Origin: Fallopia convolvulus
Lineage: Eukaryota > Streptophyta > Magnoliopsida > Caryophyllales > Polygonaceae
DNA: 64,000 nt
Assembly (NCBI GenBank): GCA_964016875.1
Contig: OZ024720.1
Location: 20,773,742 to 20,837,741, forward strand
Reading direction: 5' to 3'
Notes under the pieces: generated by a model
The model's input: only the letters and a program-made list of their open reading frames with translations
What the model was told of the DNA's origin: nothing
The model's database searches: none
Shown: one piece after another, positions 1 to 12,200 of the stretch
Layout: each line of letters opens with the position of its first letter
How positions within the stretch are numbered: position 1 is the stretch's first letter
Program-made: the position numbers and the translations under genes

Positions 1-6
1 ATACCA
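1..6 (-). other. Start of a tRNA-iMet primer-binding site
   Basis: Read on the minus strand, the LTR ending at base 11 is followed by four bases and then TGGTAT. That is the beginning of the TGGTATCAGAGC site complementary to initiator tRNA-Met, used by many plant LTR retrotransposons. Only six bases are inside the window. The placement gives the orientation of the LTR next to it: a minus-strand element whose body lies left of base 1. Confidence 0.5.
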
Positions 7-10
7 CAAT

Positions 11-3000
11 TGTAACACCCCTATTTTACAACATTGGGTATTACCGCCAGTGACCTCAGACTTTACCGTCCAAAGTCACCCAAGGCTTTTAGAATGTTAT
101 AGAACATTAATAATGCGGAAATAAACATAATTCATAAAATAGAAAAGGTGCTCTCGAAGGAGACTTTGTTTGTACAAAACGTCTTACAGTGCTTTTGACA
201 TAAAGTTGTTCGGAAATTGAAATACGAAACCAGCTTGTCCTTGAAACATATTGAAACTAAAGCAAAATGATATAAGAAGTACATCTTGAAAATCCTCGTT
301 CTTCCTTCGTCTTCACTTCACTTCACGCCTTGTTGAGATTCCTAGATTCTGACATAATTCGCGAGGGGCGATAGAATGCCAGGCAAACATGCGGAAAAGA
401 AGAATTAGTCTAAGAGACTAAGCAAGCGGGAATGGAACTTCCCGAGGGTAATTTTGGTAACTTCAAATTATTGTCGAAAGAGATAATCGGGTTGTGTTTA
501 CGATGAGGCTATACGATAAGGCTTGTTTTATGTGGAGCTTTAATGGTTCAAAGAAGAGTATATCTTAGGCAAAGATAACTCGAAAAGCGATAGAAAAACT
601 ACTAGATTGTAGACTTCTCTAGGATTTCAATAGAATGTTGGGAACATTTATTAATTCATACAAGTGAAAACCTCTCGCGCCCTGGGTGGACCGAGAGCCG
701 GATCGATCGTTTGAGACCGGTCCGGTTTTGGTATCTTAAATGTGCATTCGCACTTATCTTAAATAGTGACGAAAGATATTCGACCTTGTTAATGGTTTTT
801 AATATAGAGTGGTGGGGCACGAATAATCCGAGTCACCCGAAGGAGAACTTCAATTCCCCGGCACTTAGCTAGAGTGCGCACAATCCCTCCTTGCAATCGG
901 AGCGGATGGAGATCATGATCCCGAAAGTCGTATGGACGTACGACTTAGTAAGATTATATAGAGGCGTCGGCTAACCCGCACCCCTTTCTAGTTTATTCAA
1001 CGCTAATCTCTGAACGAGATTGCAATCAATCAAGATAACAAACACACTAGCATATATAATCCTAACAAAGAAATATAAAACATACTAGGATAATAATTGT
1101 CGTTATTTCTAGAAATCGATATTTCCTAGGTTCATTTTTATTTAATCATACAAGTTGTTCCCAACAATGAGAATTTCCACGGAGACGAAAAGTAAAAGGT
1201 TACAAGGGGAAATTCCACTTGCCTTAGCTTTGGCGAGTTCTAACAATCGAGCTTTGACGGCACTATGTGGTTCACGTCTATGAGCGAGGATTCCGACCTA
1301 TCGACACAGAATTTACGAACGGCTTATAAAAAAAAATTCTTCTTAACTCAGTTTCTCTCTTACAATACTTTTATAAGAGAAGCGAAATTCTAAATTATTA
1401 TTGTAATAATTTAGAAAGTTATTTAAAATAATAATATTCCTTCATTATTACTTTGATTTTGTAATATCCTTATTATTCCATAAAACCTTTACTAAAATAA
1501 TCTCTTATAACTTTATTTCCTATTTCTTTAACATAAGTAAGCAAGTAAGATTTCATAAAAATACTATACTTTACCTAGAAGTATCTTTCTTATAAAACTA
1601 TAAGTTTTATTTAAATTATAAGAAATTCACTTTAACCTTTTTATGTACTTGTCCTAGTTTAAAATATTACTTCTAAATTCCTTAATGATCTTGTATCGAT
1701 ATAACCCTCACTAAGAATATTTTATTAATAATATACCTTTGGTAGACTTTTATTTACCTAAAACAAATAAGGCTCATAAACTTGTAATCTACTTTTCTTG
1801 GAAGTTTCCATAATTAGGAATTTCTAATTTTCTTTGTAAGGTAACTTCCTAAAAGTAACATATATTAAATTAATCTTATTTATTTTATTCCTATAGTTCC
1901 TTTCATATTATATTACTTATAAAATATCTATGATCATAGTCTTATAAAATAGGGTCATGGCTTATAAAATATAATCATGGCTTATAAATATCCTACTTCA
2001 TAATTATAGTCCGTTATTATAATATTTGTAGGTTATAAAATAATATTTTTCCTATATCTTACTTATTTCTTTTCATGCAAGCAATCCTTATAACTATATA
2101 ATATCAATATCATAAACTCATTATAAGGTCATACTTCTTATATTAACCTAGAACTTATGTCTTGCAATAATTCCTTATACTTAGAGATTATTAAATTAAT
2201 ATCTTTCTCACATGATGACTATAATTATTAATAATATTATTCTTTCATAAAAATCATTATCTAAATTCAAACTATAGTCCATGATCACAAATTTTGAAAC
2301 AATAATACTTTTATAAGGTTTCTCTACCATTTTGTTATTATAACATGTCTTTAGACATTCTAACATCACTATCATATATTATAACTAAAATTATATAATA
2401 ACCTAGTTTACTTTATATTCATATTACTCATATAATAATAAAAGTTTATATCTTTAGTAATATTACTTCTCATCTAACATCTTATTTTAATAATATTTTA
2501 CATTTATGATTATTGATAATATCGTTAATATATCTCTTCCCAACAACAAATATCTTTTATATTCCATACTTTACTATATAAATATCTTATCCATATTATT
2601 TCCAAGTTTATAATAAGATTAAAAACATGCAAGTCTATTTTTCTTTTTAATAAAGCCTAGATATATTAAATATCATTATCTTACTCTATTTCCTTAATCA
2701 TTAAAAATAAAATACAACCAAGTAATATTTTTTTTTAAATTCATCATTTATATGCCTAAAACACTACTATTCTCCTTACAATCTATTAGGATTTATTCTA
2801 TAATTTATAGAATTTATTTTCTCTTGAATCTAACAAGCATGTATATTTTTATTGAGATCTATGTACTAGTATTTGTATTTTATAAATCTGATTTTTAATA
2901 TTTCAAAATTTAATATTTATAAACTGATTTCTAATAAGTGTTTTGGGATTAAAATTCTAGTCCAAGATTAATTAGAAATTACCCAAAAATTAGGCCCAAT

Positions 3001-4040
3001 TCGTCTTCATTCTTCTTCCTCCTTCTTCTGCTTTTCACGTACAAACCAGAGAGACGCAGGACGGACGAACGACAACGGGCAGCGAGGCTCCTCCAGCGTG
3101 GCGCGGCTCCTGGCGGCCGGTGGTGGTGGCCGGCCGGCACTCCCGTGGTGGTCCGATGGGGCTAGGGGAAGAAATTAGGGTTTTTTTGTGGTGTTTTGGT
3201 AAAAATTCAGCAATTAGAAGAATGGATCTAGGTTGGATTTTTGAAGAATTAGAATAGCAAAGTGCTAGGAAGGGAGAAAAAAAAAAGATTTTGTGTGAGT
3301 TCTTCAGCCTTTAAATAGGCAAAGATGGTGCTCCATGTGATTCATGGCAATTGAAATTGACCATTGTGGGCGAAGGGGATGGATCTCTATTGGTGAGAAG
3401 TGTGCTTGTTGGGTGATGACTCTCGATGATGCAACCATGGATAGTCTTCCAAGAAAAGGATGTGAAGAAGGGGACTCAATTGACATGCATTGGAGCAACA
3501 TCAATTCAACGTCAATTTCAATCAGACAAAGTCTGATGTCAACTTAGAAGAAGAACATTAAGATAAGATAAAAATAAAAGGGTTGGGTAAAAGAATAGAA
3601 AGTCACATTGGTCTAGCGGAAGAGGGGAGTGTGTTCTTGTATGTAAGGAGCGAGAGGTCTCGGGTTCGAGTCCCGGCTCTTGACTCCTTCTTATTTATTT
3701 TGCTTTGTATCATTTTTATGCTTGTAGCACTCTATTAATAAAATTCAAAATTTATAACAATCTATGTTATTTGAATAACTTTTACACTTTAATAATCCTT
3801 TATAACATTTTCTATAATTTATTAAGAAAATTATAAAAATAATTGAACTTTCTTTCTAAGAGACAAAAATTTAAATAACTACTTGACTTGCTTATTATAT
3901 TTAAATGAATTCTAAATTGTCATTTGGGTAACCTTTTATAATATAATAAGAAATTATAAAAATTATTAACCTCTCTATTTAAAAAAATTATTGGGATAAT
4001 TATTCATTTTTATTTTATTTGGAATCTAGCGGATATTACA
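11..4040 (-). mobile_element. Family-A LTR (5' LTR of an element extending left of the window)
   Basis: About 4.0 kb bounded by TGTAACACCC at 11 and GGATATTACA at 4031-4040, so TG...CA on the sense (minus) strand. It ends inside an Athila-type LTR: from 4041 the sequence matches 16225-16453. The tcttc at 4041-4045 is not repeated before base 11, so this is not a solo LTR. The candidate primer-binding site at 1-6 instead makes it the 5' LTR of a larger minus-strand element. The sequence at 361-1000 matches the reverse complement of 63400-64000, so a second copy of the family sits at the right end in the other orientation. The LTR holds a very AT-rich stretch (1380-2990), a GC-rich stretch (3040-3160) and a TATTTAAA box on the minus strand near 3310. 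Long LTRs with TGTAACACC ends are typical of Tekay/Del-type gypsy elements, which is inference here. No coding region was seen. Confidence 0.75.
3602..3685 (+). repeat. tRNA-like (SINE-head-like) segment inside the family-A LTR
   Basis: This stretch has an A-box-like TGGTCTAGCGGAAGAGG at about 3608-3624 and a good B box GGTTCGAGTCC at 3663-3673, with a T-arm that pairs (TCGGG with CCCGG). GTCA at the left can pair with TGAC at the right. The spacing and the middle do not make a standard anticodon arm, so it is not called a tRNA gene. It is absent at the matching place in the right-hand copy of this LTR family (around 60130-60210), which suggests insertion of a tRNA-derived SINE or its fragment. 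Confidence 0.45.
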
Positions 4041-4270
4041 TCTTCTTAATTATTGTTTTTCATAATATTTTATTGCTTTGTTAGTTTTGCATTCTTAGTT
4101 TTAGTTTAATTCATAAAAACCACTTAGTTACATGTTTGACACAAAACTCATACAAAATGATAAATCTGTCTCCCTGTGGATTCGACCCGGACTTCCTAAA
4201 GACTACGGTTCTTAGTTAGTTTGGATTATCTTGCATAGCTGTGATTTGCACGACCATTTCACGCCTATCA
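4041..4270 (+). mobile_element. Athila-1: remnant of the 5' LTR (3' end only)
   Basis: The last 230 bp of an LTR ending in CGCCTATCA, followed after three bases by a tRNA-Asp-type primer-binding site. It matches 16225-16453, the end of the 3' LTR of the same element. The upstream part of this LTR lies left of the family-A insertion and outside the window. Confidence 0.8.
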
Positions 4271-4273
4271 AAT

Positions 4274-4291
4274 TGGCGTCGTTGTCGGGGA
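4274..4291 (+). other. Primer-binding site, tRNA-Asp type (Athila-1)
   Basis: TGGCGTCGTTGTCGGGGA differs from the standard complement of the tRNA-Asp 3' end only by C-to-T changes, as expected from decay of methylated cytosines. It lies three bases after the LTR end (spacer aat). The same three-base spacer occurs in Athila-3. Confidence 0.8.
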
Positions 4292-4378
4292 GGCAATAAC
4301 TGTCTTTTGTGTAATTTTTGTGCCAATCTTGGTGTTGTGAACCTGTCTTACGGTTCATAACACTTGTGCTACTAATCT

Positions 4379-4909
4379 ATGAATTTGTTCGAGTGTAGAC
4401 AATTGCAGGATGAACACTTCCATGATTATTTTTTGATATATCAAGACCACTTTGCTACAAGGATGGATACATTGAATAAGAATCTCTCTATATTAACGGC
4501 TACTTTGAGTAGGGAAAACTGTGAGTTATGTTCTTCATATTTTAATTCCACAACCTCATGTCCTTTTGAGTTGTGTGAAAAGAATGGTGGTATCACATTG
4601 GAATCAAACGATTATGAGTCGAACACCTAGATACAAGTTGAGGAGCAATCTAAGACACTTGATGTGGGTTATGAAGATGAATTTGATGCCCAATAGGAAT
4701 TCACCCCTATAAAGCACGCTGAGCAGTTTATCATAGAGCCCAATGAAGTCTGTGCTGGCATAGAGATACTTGCAAAGCATAGGGAGCCTGAATCATCTTC
4801 TCCCATGTGGAGTCATGAGTTTGAGCCTTTTGTGGTTTTGGAAGAAGATTATTTTAGTGTCTTCATAAAGCAAAGAGATTTGAAGAAGAGGCAAAGAAAA
4901 AAAAAGTGA
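4379..4909 (+). pseudogene. Small element-specific ORF in Athila-1, broken by two TAG codons
   Basis: From the ATG at 4379 one frame runs 176 codons to TGA at 4907-4909, with stops only at 4628-4630 and 4694-4696, both TAG. The product would be acidic, with a lysine- and arginine-rich end (RDLKKRQRKKK). It is not recognisable as gag, protease, reverse transcriptase or integrase. It sits directly after the primer-binding site of an element whose whole internal part is 1.17 kb, so it is the only coding candidate there. It could be a remnant of a gag N-terminus too diverged to recognise, or a protein specific to this non-autonomous element. I do not assign a function. Confidence 0.45.
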
Positions 4910-5440
4910 AGAAAGAAACAAAGTGTATAAAAGTTTGTATGGAGTTGAGAAAGAAAAGTTTGGGAGAAGTAAAAAAAGAAAGTGTGTTGAAGTTTGGGTT
5001 TAGAATTAGTTCTTTATTCCGGATTTAGCACCACATGCCAAATATGATCCCTTCCAAATTTCTCTTTACCTTGGCCCCATTACAACCCTTAAAAAGACCT
5101 CTTGATTTTTGTTATGTGTTTGATCGCCAACGGTGGAGATTTAAAACTCTGATGCAAGCTTATGGTAGTCTAGTTTTCATGGTTGATTTTGAGCGAAACA
5201 CCTACCCCTAAACACTTGAGAGTTTGAGTGCAAACACAATTTACCTTGGTGAGGTCTAGAATGAATGAATGGTCTTTACTTTTTGCTTATTATAATGCAT
5301 GCTAAGAAGTCTTGGTCCGGTTTTTGATTATATGTGAAATGCTTGTTTGACTTGAGATGAATGCATGGATTGCAATGATGTGGTGTGACTTGGATCTACT
5401 TCTTGCTTGAGGAAAAGCAAGGTTTAAGCATGGGGGAATT
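4910..5440 (+). other. Athila-1 3' untranslated region and polypurine tract
   Basis: Non-coding internal part running up to the 3' LTR. It contains three blocks shared with the other two Athila elements of the window: the AGCACCACAT block near 5028, the GGTGGAGATT block near 5134 and the block ending ACACTTGAG near 5220. A polypurine tract with GCATGGGGGAA at about 5428-5438 lies just before the LTR start TGATAGC at 5441. Confidence 0.65.
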
Positions 5441-5785
5441 TGATAGCTTGCATATAGGTAGTATTTAGGATGCATGTTTACGTTCCGTTTGCTTTGTTTT
5501 TAGGTAGTTTTAGTTAGTTTCTTTAAGTTATTAGACTATCTAGGAGTTTTGGGTTTTTGCACTTGTTCTATGTTGTTTTACAGGTCTTAAAGTGAACAAG
5601 TGTGAAAGGAATGGAAACGGGAGAAGAACGCTTGAATTCGGGCCATCTGTTGGAGTTGCTAGTTCGACACCTCTGTCTTGTGAGGGCTCGTTCAGGAGAT
5701 ATAGTGGTCCGATGAAGTTGAATTTATTATCATTGGAAAGATAATTCAATGAACTACAATTCATGGTTTTACTCCGAGTCAAAAT

Positions 5786-8428
5786 TATAACACCCCGACT
5801 TCCGACGGGGCGCTACTTAGAAATAGACCTTACTAGGTACTATTAAATAGGTTGACAACTACACTTTAGGATCTTGCAACGCGGGCACGACGAGAAAACA
5901 AAATAAAAACATCCAACCTTTTTTTTTACAAAAATATAGAAAAATGTAGTTATGCATGAATTCCTGAAAACCTGAATATAAATATCCATATCCAACGAAT
6001 CACTACTAACCCTTAATTGTTTGAGGAAAACAAAAGACAGGTAATAATACTAACTCTAACATAGTAATAATAAATCCATCATCCTAAGATGCAATAAATA
6101 AACTAAAGTAAACCCATCCCACTATGACACGCGCTCTTCACCGCTCCGCCCCGCCATCTGGCCTTGGTTCCTGCACGGTTCCCTGATTCATACCTGGAAC
6201 TGAAAAATATTCCCCGAAGGGTCAGCGTCTAATCTATCAAGTTAGAGGGAATACGGAAATTGCAGAGCGTTTTGAAAACACTTCTAAAGTCAGCATACAA
6301 ATCCACAACCGCACTCATAACTCTAAAAGCCAATACCTAAATTAGTCTTGGTTAGTCACACATAGCCACACATGCATTCACAAATACAAACTTACAACAA
6401 TGCAATTCCTCCATCTCACAATCCGACTTCCAAGGCGCTCACCGCCGCGCCGAGTGTAGAGGCAGGCCCTCTCACTCCACTTCACAATCTCCCTTCTAAC
6501 CCCCGGCTAAGCCTCCACTGGAGCACTTGCCAAAAACACACAGATAATAATTTTCGTTTTGAAGAGGCACGGTTTCTCTGTCACACGGGTCAAACGTAGC
6601 CAACTCTTCCTCAATGCCAGCTACGATGGGCCGTGTCGGAAACGGTACCAACACAGAGAAAACGTTCTAAAATATCTTTTCGATAAAATACATTCAAAAC
6701 TATTCACGCACACAACAGTTCAAGAAGTTCAAAGCAATTTAAAAAGGTATTCGGGACTAGTTCCCAAAACCCGCCCTACAATAACGGTACGCAATCTAAC
6801 AGGATAGAGAAGAACCGAGCAAGTCGAAAAACGACTTACCTCGAACTAGGGATCCTTTGATGACAAAAATTAAGAACGCGAGCGGAAACGATTTCCTAAA
6901 GAATTTATAAAGTGAGAGGTTAGATTAAATACGAGCCGAACCAAAAATAACCCGATTAAGGAGTCACCTTTAATTTACTTAAACAACCGGAACTTATAGA
7001 ATAAATATTAAATAGATAAACTAACCCATATTAATTCACACCAGCCTACCAATTAATTAGTCCTAGACCCATTAAATAAACCAAACCCATTAAATCCTCT
7101 CTCCCACTTATCCAATTGCTTGGCCCGGTTACAAATAACCAGAAAAAGCCCAAACCACATTTTAACCCAATAACTAAACCAATTCAATCGATTCCTCTCC
7201 TGATCAAACACGAGACACCGCAATTTACCCAGCTCCTTTTTGACTTTTCCAACCTAGTAGATATATATACATATATGTATACATTATCTTCCCGTAATCA
7301 GACGATCAAATAATTAACCCAACTTAAAATATATTTTTTTTCCTAATTAATTGTAACCAAGTTAACCTTCTGGCTTTCAACCTAATAAACATATATATAT
7401 ATATATGTACGTGTATGCATAAACTTCACATAATTACACGATCAACTAACACAAATTAAACTATATATTTTTTTCTAACCTAACTTCACTACCTAATCCT
7501 AACATATGCGTATATATATGCACAAGTCTACCTCACTCCTCCTCCAACAATTTATACAAACAATCAGCCCAATTTTCCTCCGTTCTGCATCATACTGATG
7601 ACAACTTGTTTAAACCCCAATATTGATGCAATCGGTCCCCTAATACCCACTAAACCCAGCCCTTAATTAAGAACAACAACTGTCTATAGAACGAGCTAAT
7701 GAAGCAGGGGAGTGATCGAAGGCCAACACCGAAACACTTACCGGTGATCGGTGAATCGATGAAACAATACGATGAGGTCTGCGAAGGACGCTACCAGCAA
7801 TGATCGGTGACTTAGATGAATCGCGAACCTCGTCGGGTCGGCCTGGCGTTGCTTGTACCGGCAATGGGTGTCAATGAACGAAACACGAGCTCCGCACCGG
7901 CGGCATGATCCACAACTGATGTGAGTGGTGGGTTTGGTTCTTCTAGTGATTGCCCTGCTCGCGCGGCTACCGGTGACGACGTGAGTTGGTACCGACGACA
8001 ACGGAACGATGTGGCTCCACCGGTCTTCAACCCATGAGATCGAACGGTTGAAGGCGTTTGAAGGTTGAAGGTCGACAAAAATGAGGAGGTGTGGCTACTC
8101 GGTTCTCCTTCACGAAATATATGGCGAGTGGAAAAGGGAGATCGAAGATATCGGATTTTAACTGAATTGATTATGGACGAGATATATATTTGGAGATAGA
8201 AGAATTAGTTAGGCTAAAATACTAATTTAAATGGGATGAGGCTGATTTGATTTGATTTTTTTTTGTAGATATATTTGTAAAGATATTTAGATAATATTGG
8301 ATCTCGTTAGAAAAAAGCTAGGGGTATTTTAAACGGTTGAAAAGAAATATTTTTAGACGAGATTAATATAATTTTTTTTTTCAAATTTATTTTCCCGATC
8401 CAAGGGTAAAATGAACCCGAGTATTACA
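5786..8428 (-). mobile_element. Family-B solo LTR, copy 1
   Basis: A 2643-bp unit from TATAACACCCC (first G of TG mutated) to GTATTACA, flanked by aaaat at 5781-5785 and 8429-8433. On both sides the Athila-1 LTR continues without loss. The same family occurs inverted at 48799-51279; the termini match closely. By analogy with family A, where the primer-binding site fixes direction, the sense strand should be minus. GC-rich frames on either strand (for example 7667-8078) show no recognisable protein and are not conserved as coding in the other copy. Confidence 0.85.
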
Positions 8429-9250
8429 AAAATTCCAACTCAAAGGAGGTCAAAGCCCCCGAAGTGTCAGTTGAATTTTGAACTGAGGTGCTGACGGCAC
8501 CCGCCGCCAACCCAGCGGCACCCGCCGCCCCTGCCAATGCGAAGACCCTTTGGTCGACACGTGTTTTATTTCTATTGGCTCTTCCTATGTCAACTTTAAT
8601 CCGAGATATATGTATTTTTGGATAGACTTTTTAGACCTAGTTCTATTATATTAGGTTATGGAGAGTTGCATCTCTAATATATCTATTATCATATTTTTCT
8701 TTGAGAGTTTTTCACTTTCATGGAGAACTAAGTCCTTTTAATTAGTCAGACAATTGAAGCATTGTTTTGATTAAAATGGTGAGATTTCTAATTTTTTATC
8801 TATTGCTTGGATTTAATCTTCTCTCTTGCTTGAATGTTTATGATTTATTTCAACAGTTTCTAGCCTGATCAACTAGGGTTTGTTTTTTTCGCCAATGGTA
8901 AACTATTTAGACAAAAGAGGGAGAGTAACAACCAAGTCTAAGCCAGAATAAGGCAAAGACTGCAAAAATACAACTCAAAACTGTCTCACACAGAGACCTA
9001 GCATCTCCAAAACCTCGGCTAGGCCCCAAAAGTACAGATCCACATGCAAAGCACTCCCTATACTCTGGGGCTAATCAAGCCATAAAATGCAAGGCACATA
9101 ATCTAATGCGTCCTCATGTGTTAGTAGCACTAACAACACTCAACAAAAGAAAGATGTGGGGATGCAGACAAACAACCCTAAAAAAAACAAGGCAAAGGAG
9201 AAACCCACAAGACCAAAAAACACGACCCAACCCTAAACTGAAAAACAAGT

Positions 9251-12200
9251 CTAAAGTTGGAGCCTTCTTCTCATTGCATTTCCTCTCCTCCCAGTCAGCT
9301 TCATCTTCACAACAATCCTCAACTTACAATCATCAATGAGCAGTTTAGCAGTAGTTTCAGGATGTGGCAAGATATTTCTAAGGATTTTGTCATTTCTCAT
9401 CTTCCAAGCATAATAAATGATCCCAGTAAACGTTAGCAGCTTACTTTGGAAGATATTGTTCTTCCTTGCATCTGTAGAGGAAAACCATCTCCACCAATAT
9501 TGAAGAGAGTTGAATCTAGAAGACACTCCAACCCACTTCCAAACTAAATCAGCCATACTATTAACAACAAGGCAATGGAAGAAGAGATGACAATCATCTT
9601 CATCAGCTAGATCACACAAAGCACATCTACATGTACTGATGACACCCCATTTATGCAATTTACTAGCAGTAGGAAGTTTATTAAGAGTGGCCAACCAGCA
9701 AATAAAACTCCATTTCTTGGAATGGACCCCATTCCACAAGATAGTGCACCAGTCAAGCTTTCTAGCATGGCTCCTGAAAATGTCATAAACTGCATCGCAA
9801 TCCATTTTACCATTTGCTTTACTTAGAACCATACTCTTCAGATGTATCATCCTCTCCAATTTCAAAAGAATTCAGAATAGGCTCCCTAAGCCTCAGAATA
9901 GATTTCCAAATCCATGACTCTTGGCCTCTAAAACCGATACTCCAGAAATTTTGTCTCTTAAGCAGATTTTGAGTTGCCCAAGCTGTCCATAAATTCACCT
10001 TTCTAGTATGCAAGTTGACGAGCACTTTTATGTCGCGGTAAAAGCACTGTCAAAGAAATATCCTAACTTCCTAACCTAAGTATAGTAGAAGCAAGGGTCG
10101 AACCCACAGGGACTCAGAATATTTGTATTTAAGTAATATTACTAGATTAACGGGGGATTTTATGATTGTAAACTAAAATCTAAGAAATTAAACTAATTAA
10201 AGCTAAGCAAGTAAAGTGGTTTAAGATTCAAATTAGAGAAAAGCGTCCAACTAGTTTCGTATCCATTGCATACATGAGTTTTGATCATTGATTATCCTTA
10301 TATCAATTTCCCTTGACTAATCTATTGTGAATTTATGAATTCAAGCTTATTGTGGTTGTTAATATACACCGTCTTTAACAACCTTTTAATCAATTAACCT
10401 AGAAAACCTTCTATGTCAAGTTGATCATGCAATTAAGTTCAAAGCATTCAATAGAAACAATATTCATGAATTCCACCGTCTATTCATGAAGTCTTGTGAT
10501 TAAATTCTCCGCCTTTGATTAACCTTATTCCACCGTCTGTAAGTTTAATCAAAGGATTCATCCATGAATAATCAAATTCCACCGTCTATTTAATTATTCT
10601 AGTTGTAATTCAATCTAGAAGTAACATAGGTGATCAAGCTATTATAATCCTAAGTGAATTTAATCAATTAAGCACAGAGAAATTCAATCTAGTCAAGGCA
10701 AACTAAAATAACTCAAATCTCACAAACAATCATGCATACAACTTCAACTAACTAGTTAGACATGAGAAAATTAGTTAGAAATTGACATTAAAGAACAATA
10801 AAACTTACAAGAGTCAAATTGATCTTCAATTGCAAAACTAGGGTTTTTGTCTCCCACAAATCTCCAAATTCTTCAAACTTAGAACACAAGTAAGAGATAG
10901 CATAACATCCAAATAACCCTAAGGAAAGTATTTATATTATCTCTAAAAATATCCAAGAATACTAATAAGGTCGGCCCATAAGATCACACGGGGCCCAAGT
11001 CAGCGTCGCACAAACGCGCCAAAGCGCGGTCAAGTCCCTCAAAGCGCGGTCGCGCTCTCATTGGTTCTGCTCGCGCTCCGGCAACAGCAACTCTAGTGAC
11101 ACTTCAGAGGCTGTTTTGACCCCCTTCGAGTTGGAATTTGGACTCGGAGTAAAAATATGAATTGTAGCTCTTCAAGTTAGCTTTTCAGTGATACCAAATT
11201 CAGCTTCATCCGACCACTATAGCTCCAAAAACAAGCATTGCAAGATAGAGGTGTCAAAACAAGACTCCAATGCATCACTCGGATTTAAGCGTTCTTCTCA
11301 CACAAGCTCTTGGGCCTTAGCTCTTCTAATCTTCACTTCAATGCTCTCCACGCGTCCTAGATCAGTCCTTAGCCTCACACCAACCATGTTTTACCATCCG
11401 ACCTGAAATATAGCACACAAACGCATAGATTCCGGACCAAATTGAAATAAAACCTAAACTACAACTTAAAGTAAAACTCTATCTAAAAATGCATAAAACG
11501 GGAATAAAAACATGCTCTAACACCTATACTTATATGCTCTATCACAAGTCGTGCCCAAGCTTAAACATAATTGTTTTATTCCAGGCTAAAACCTCCTTGA
11601 AGTTTAAACCACCCTCCTCAAAAGGCCTTACCACATTCTTCCAAGCAACCAAGCACCTCTTACTATCACTAATCCCAGACCACATAAAAGACCTGTAAAC
11701 TCCCTCAAATTTCTTCACAACTGATTTGGGGAGAAGCAAAGCCTGCATCCAAAAACTCAGCACACCCTCCATAAGTGATCTTATTACTTGAGCTCTTCCT
11801 GCATAAGAAAGTTTACTCACATTTTTCTTTTGGATTATAGCTGTGATCTTACTTATTAGAGGATTATACTCTCCAATATGAAGTTTCCTAGATTGGATAG
11901 GAGTACCCAGATACCTTACAGGAAAAGTACCTATTTCCATTCCAAGTAGTCTATTCCAAGTAGTCTACTATGGATCAACTTCTCATCACCAGTTAGCCCA
12001 CCAAAAAACACTCTACTCTTAGAGGCATTTGCATTCAGCCCTCATTCCTTACCAAACTCCAATAAGAAATTCTTTATGATCTTCAGAGTTACCTTAGTAG
12101 GTTTACAAATCAGCAAGAGGTCATCAACAAAAGCAATACTAGTGAGGCCAATCTGTTTGCATTTAGGAGAAAGCAGAACCCTCTCTTCCTGCTAGCCTTA

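Noticed and set aside
11..4040. Solo LTR with matching target duplications
   Set aside because: The five bases after it (tcttc) are not found before base 11. The first bases of the window fit a primer-binding site, so it is more likely the 5' LTR of a full element.
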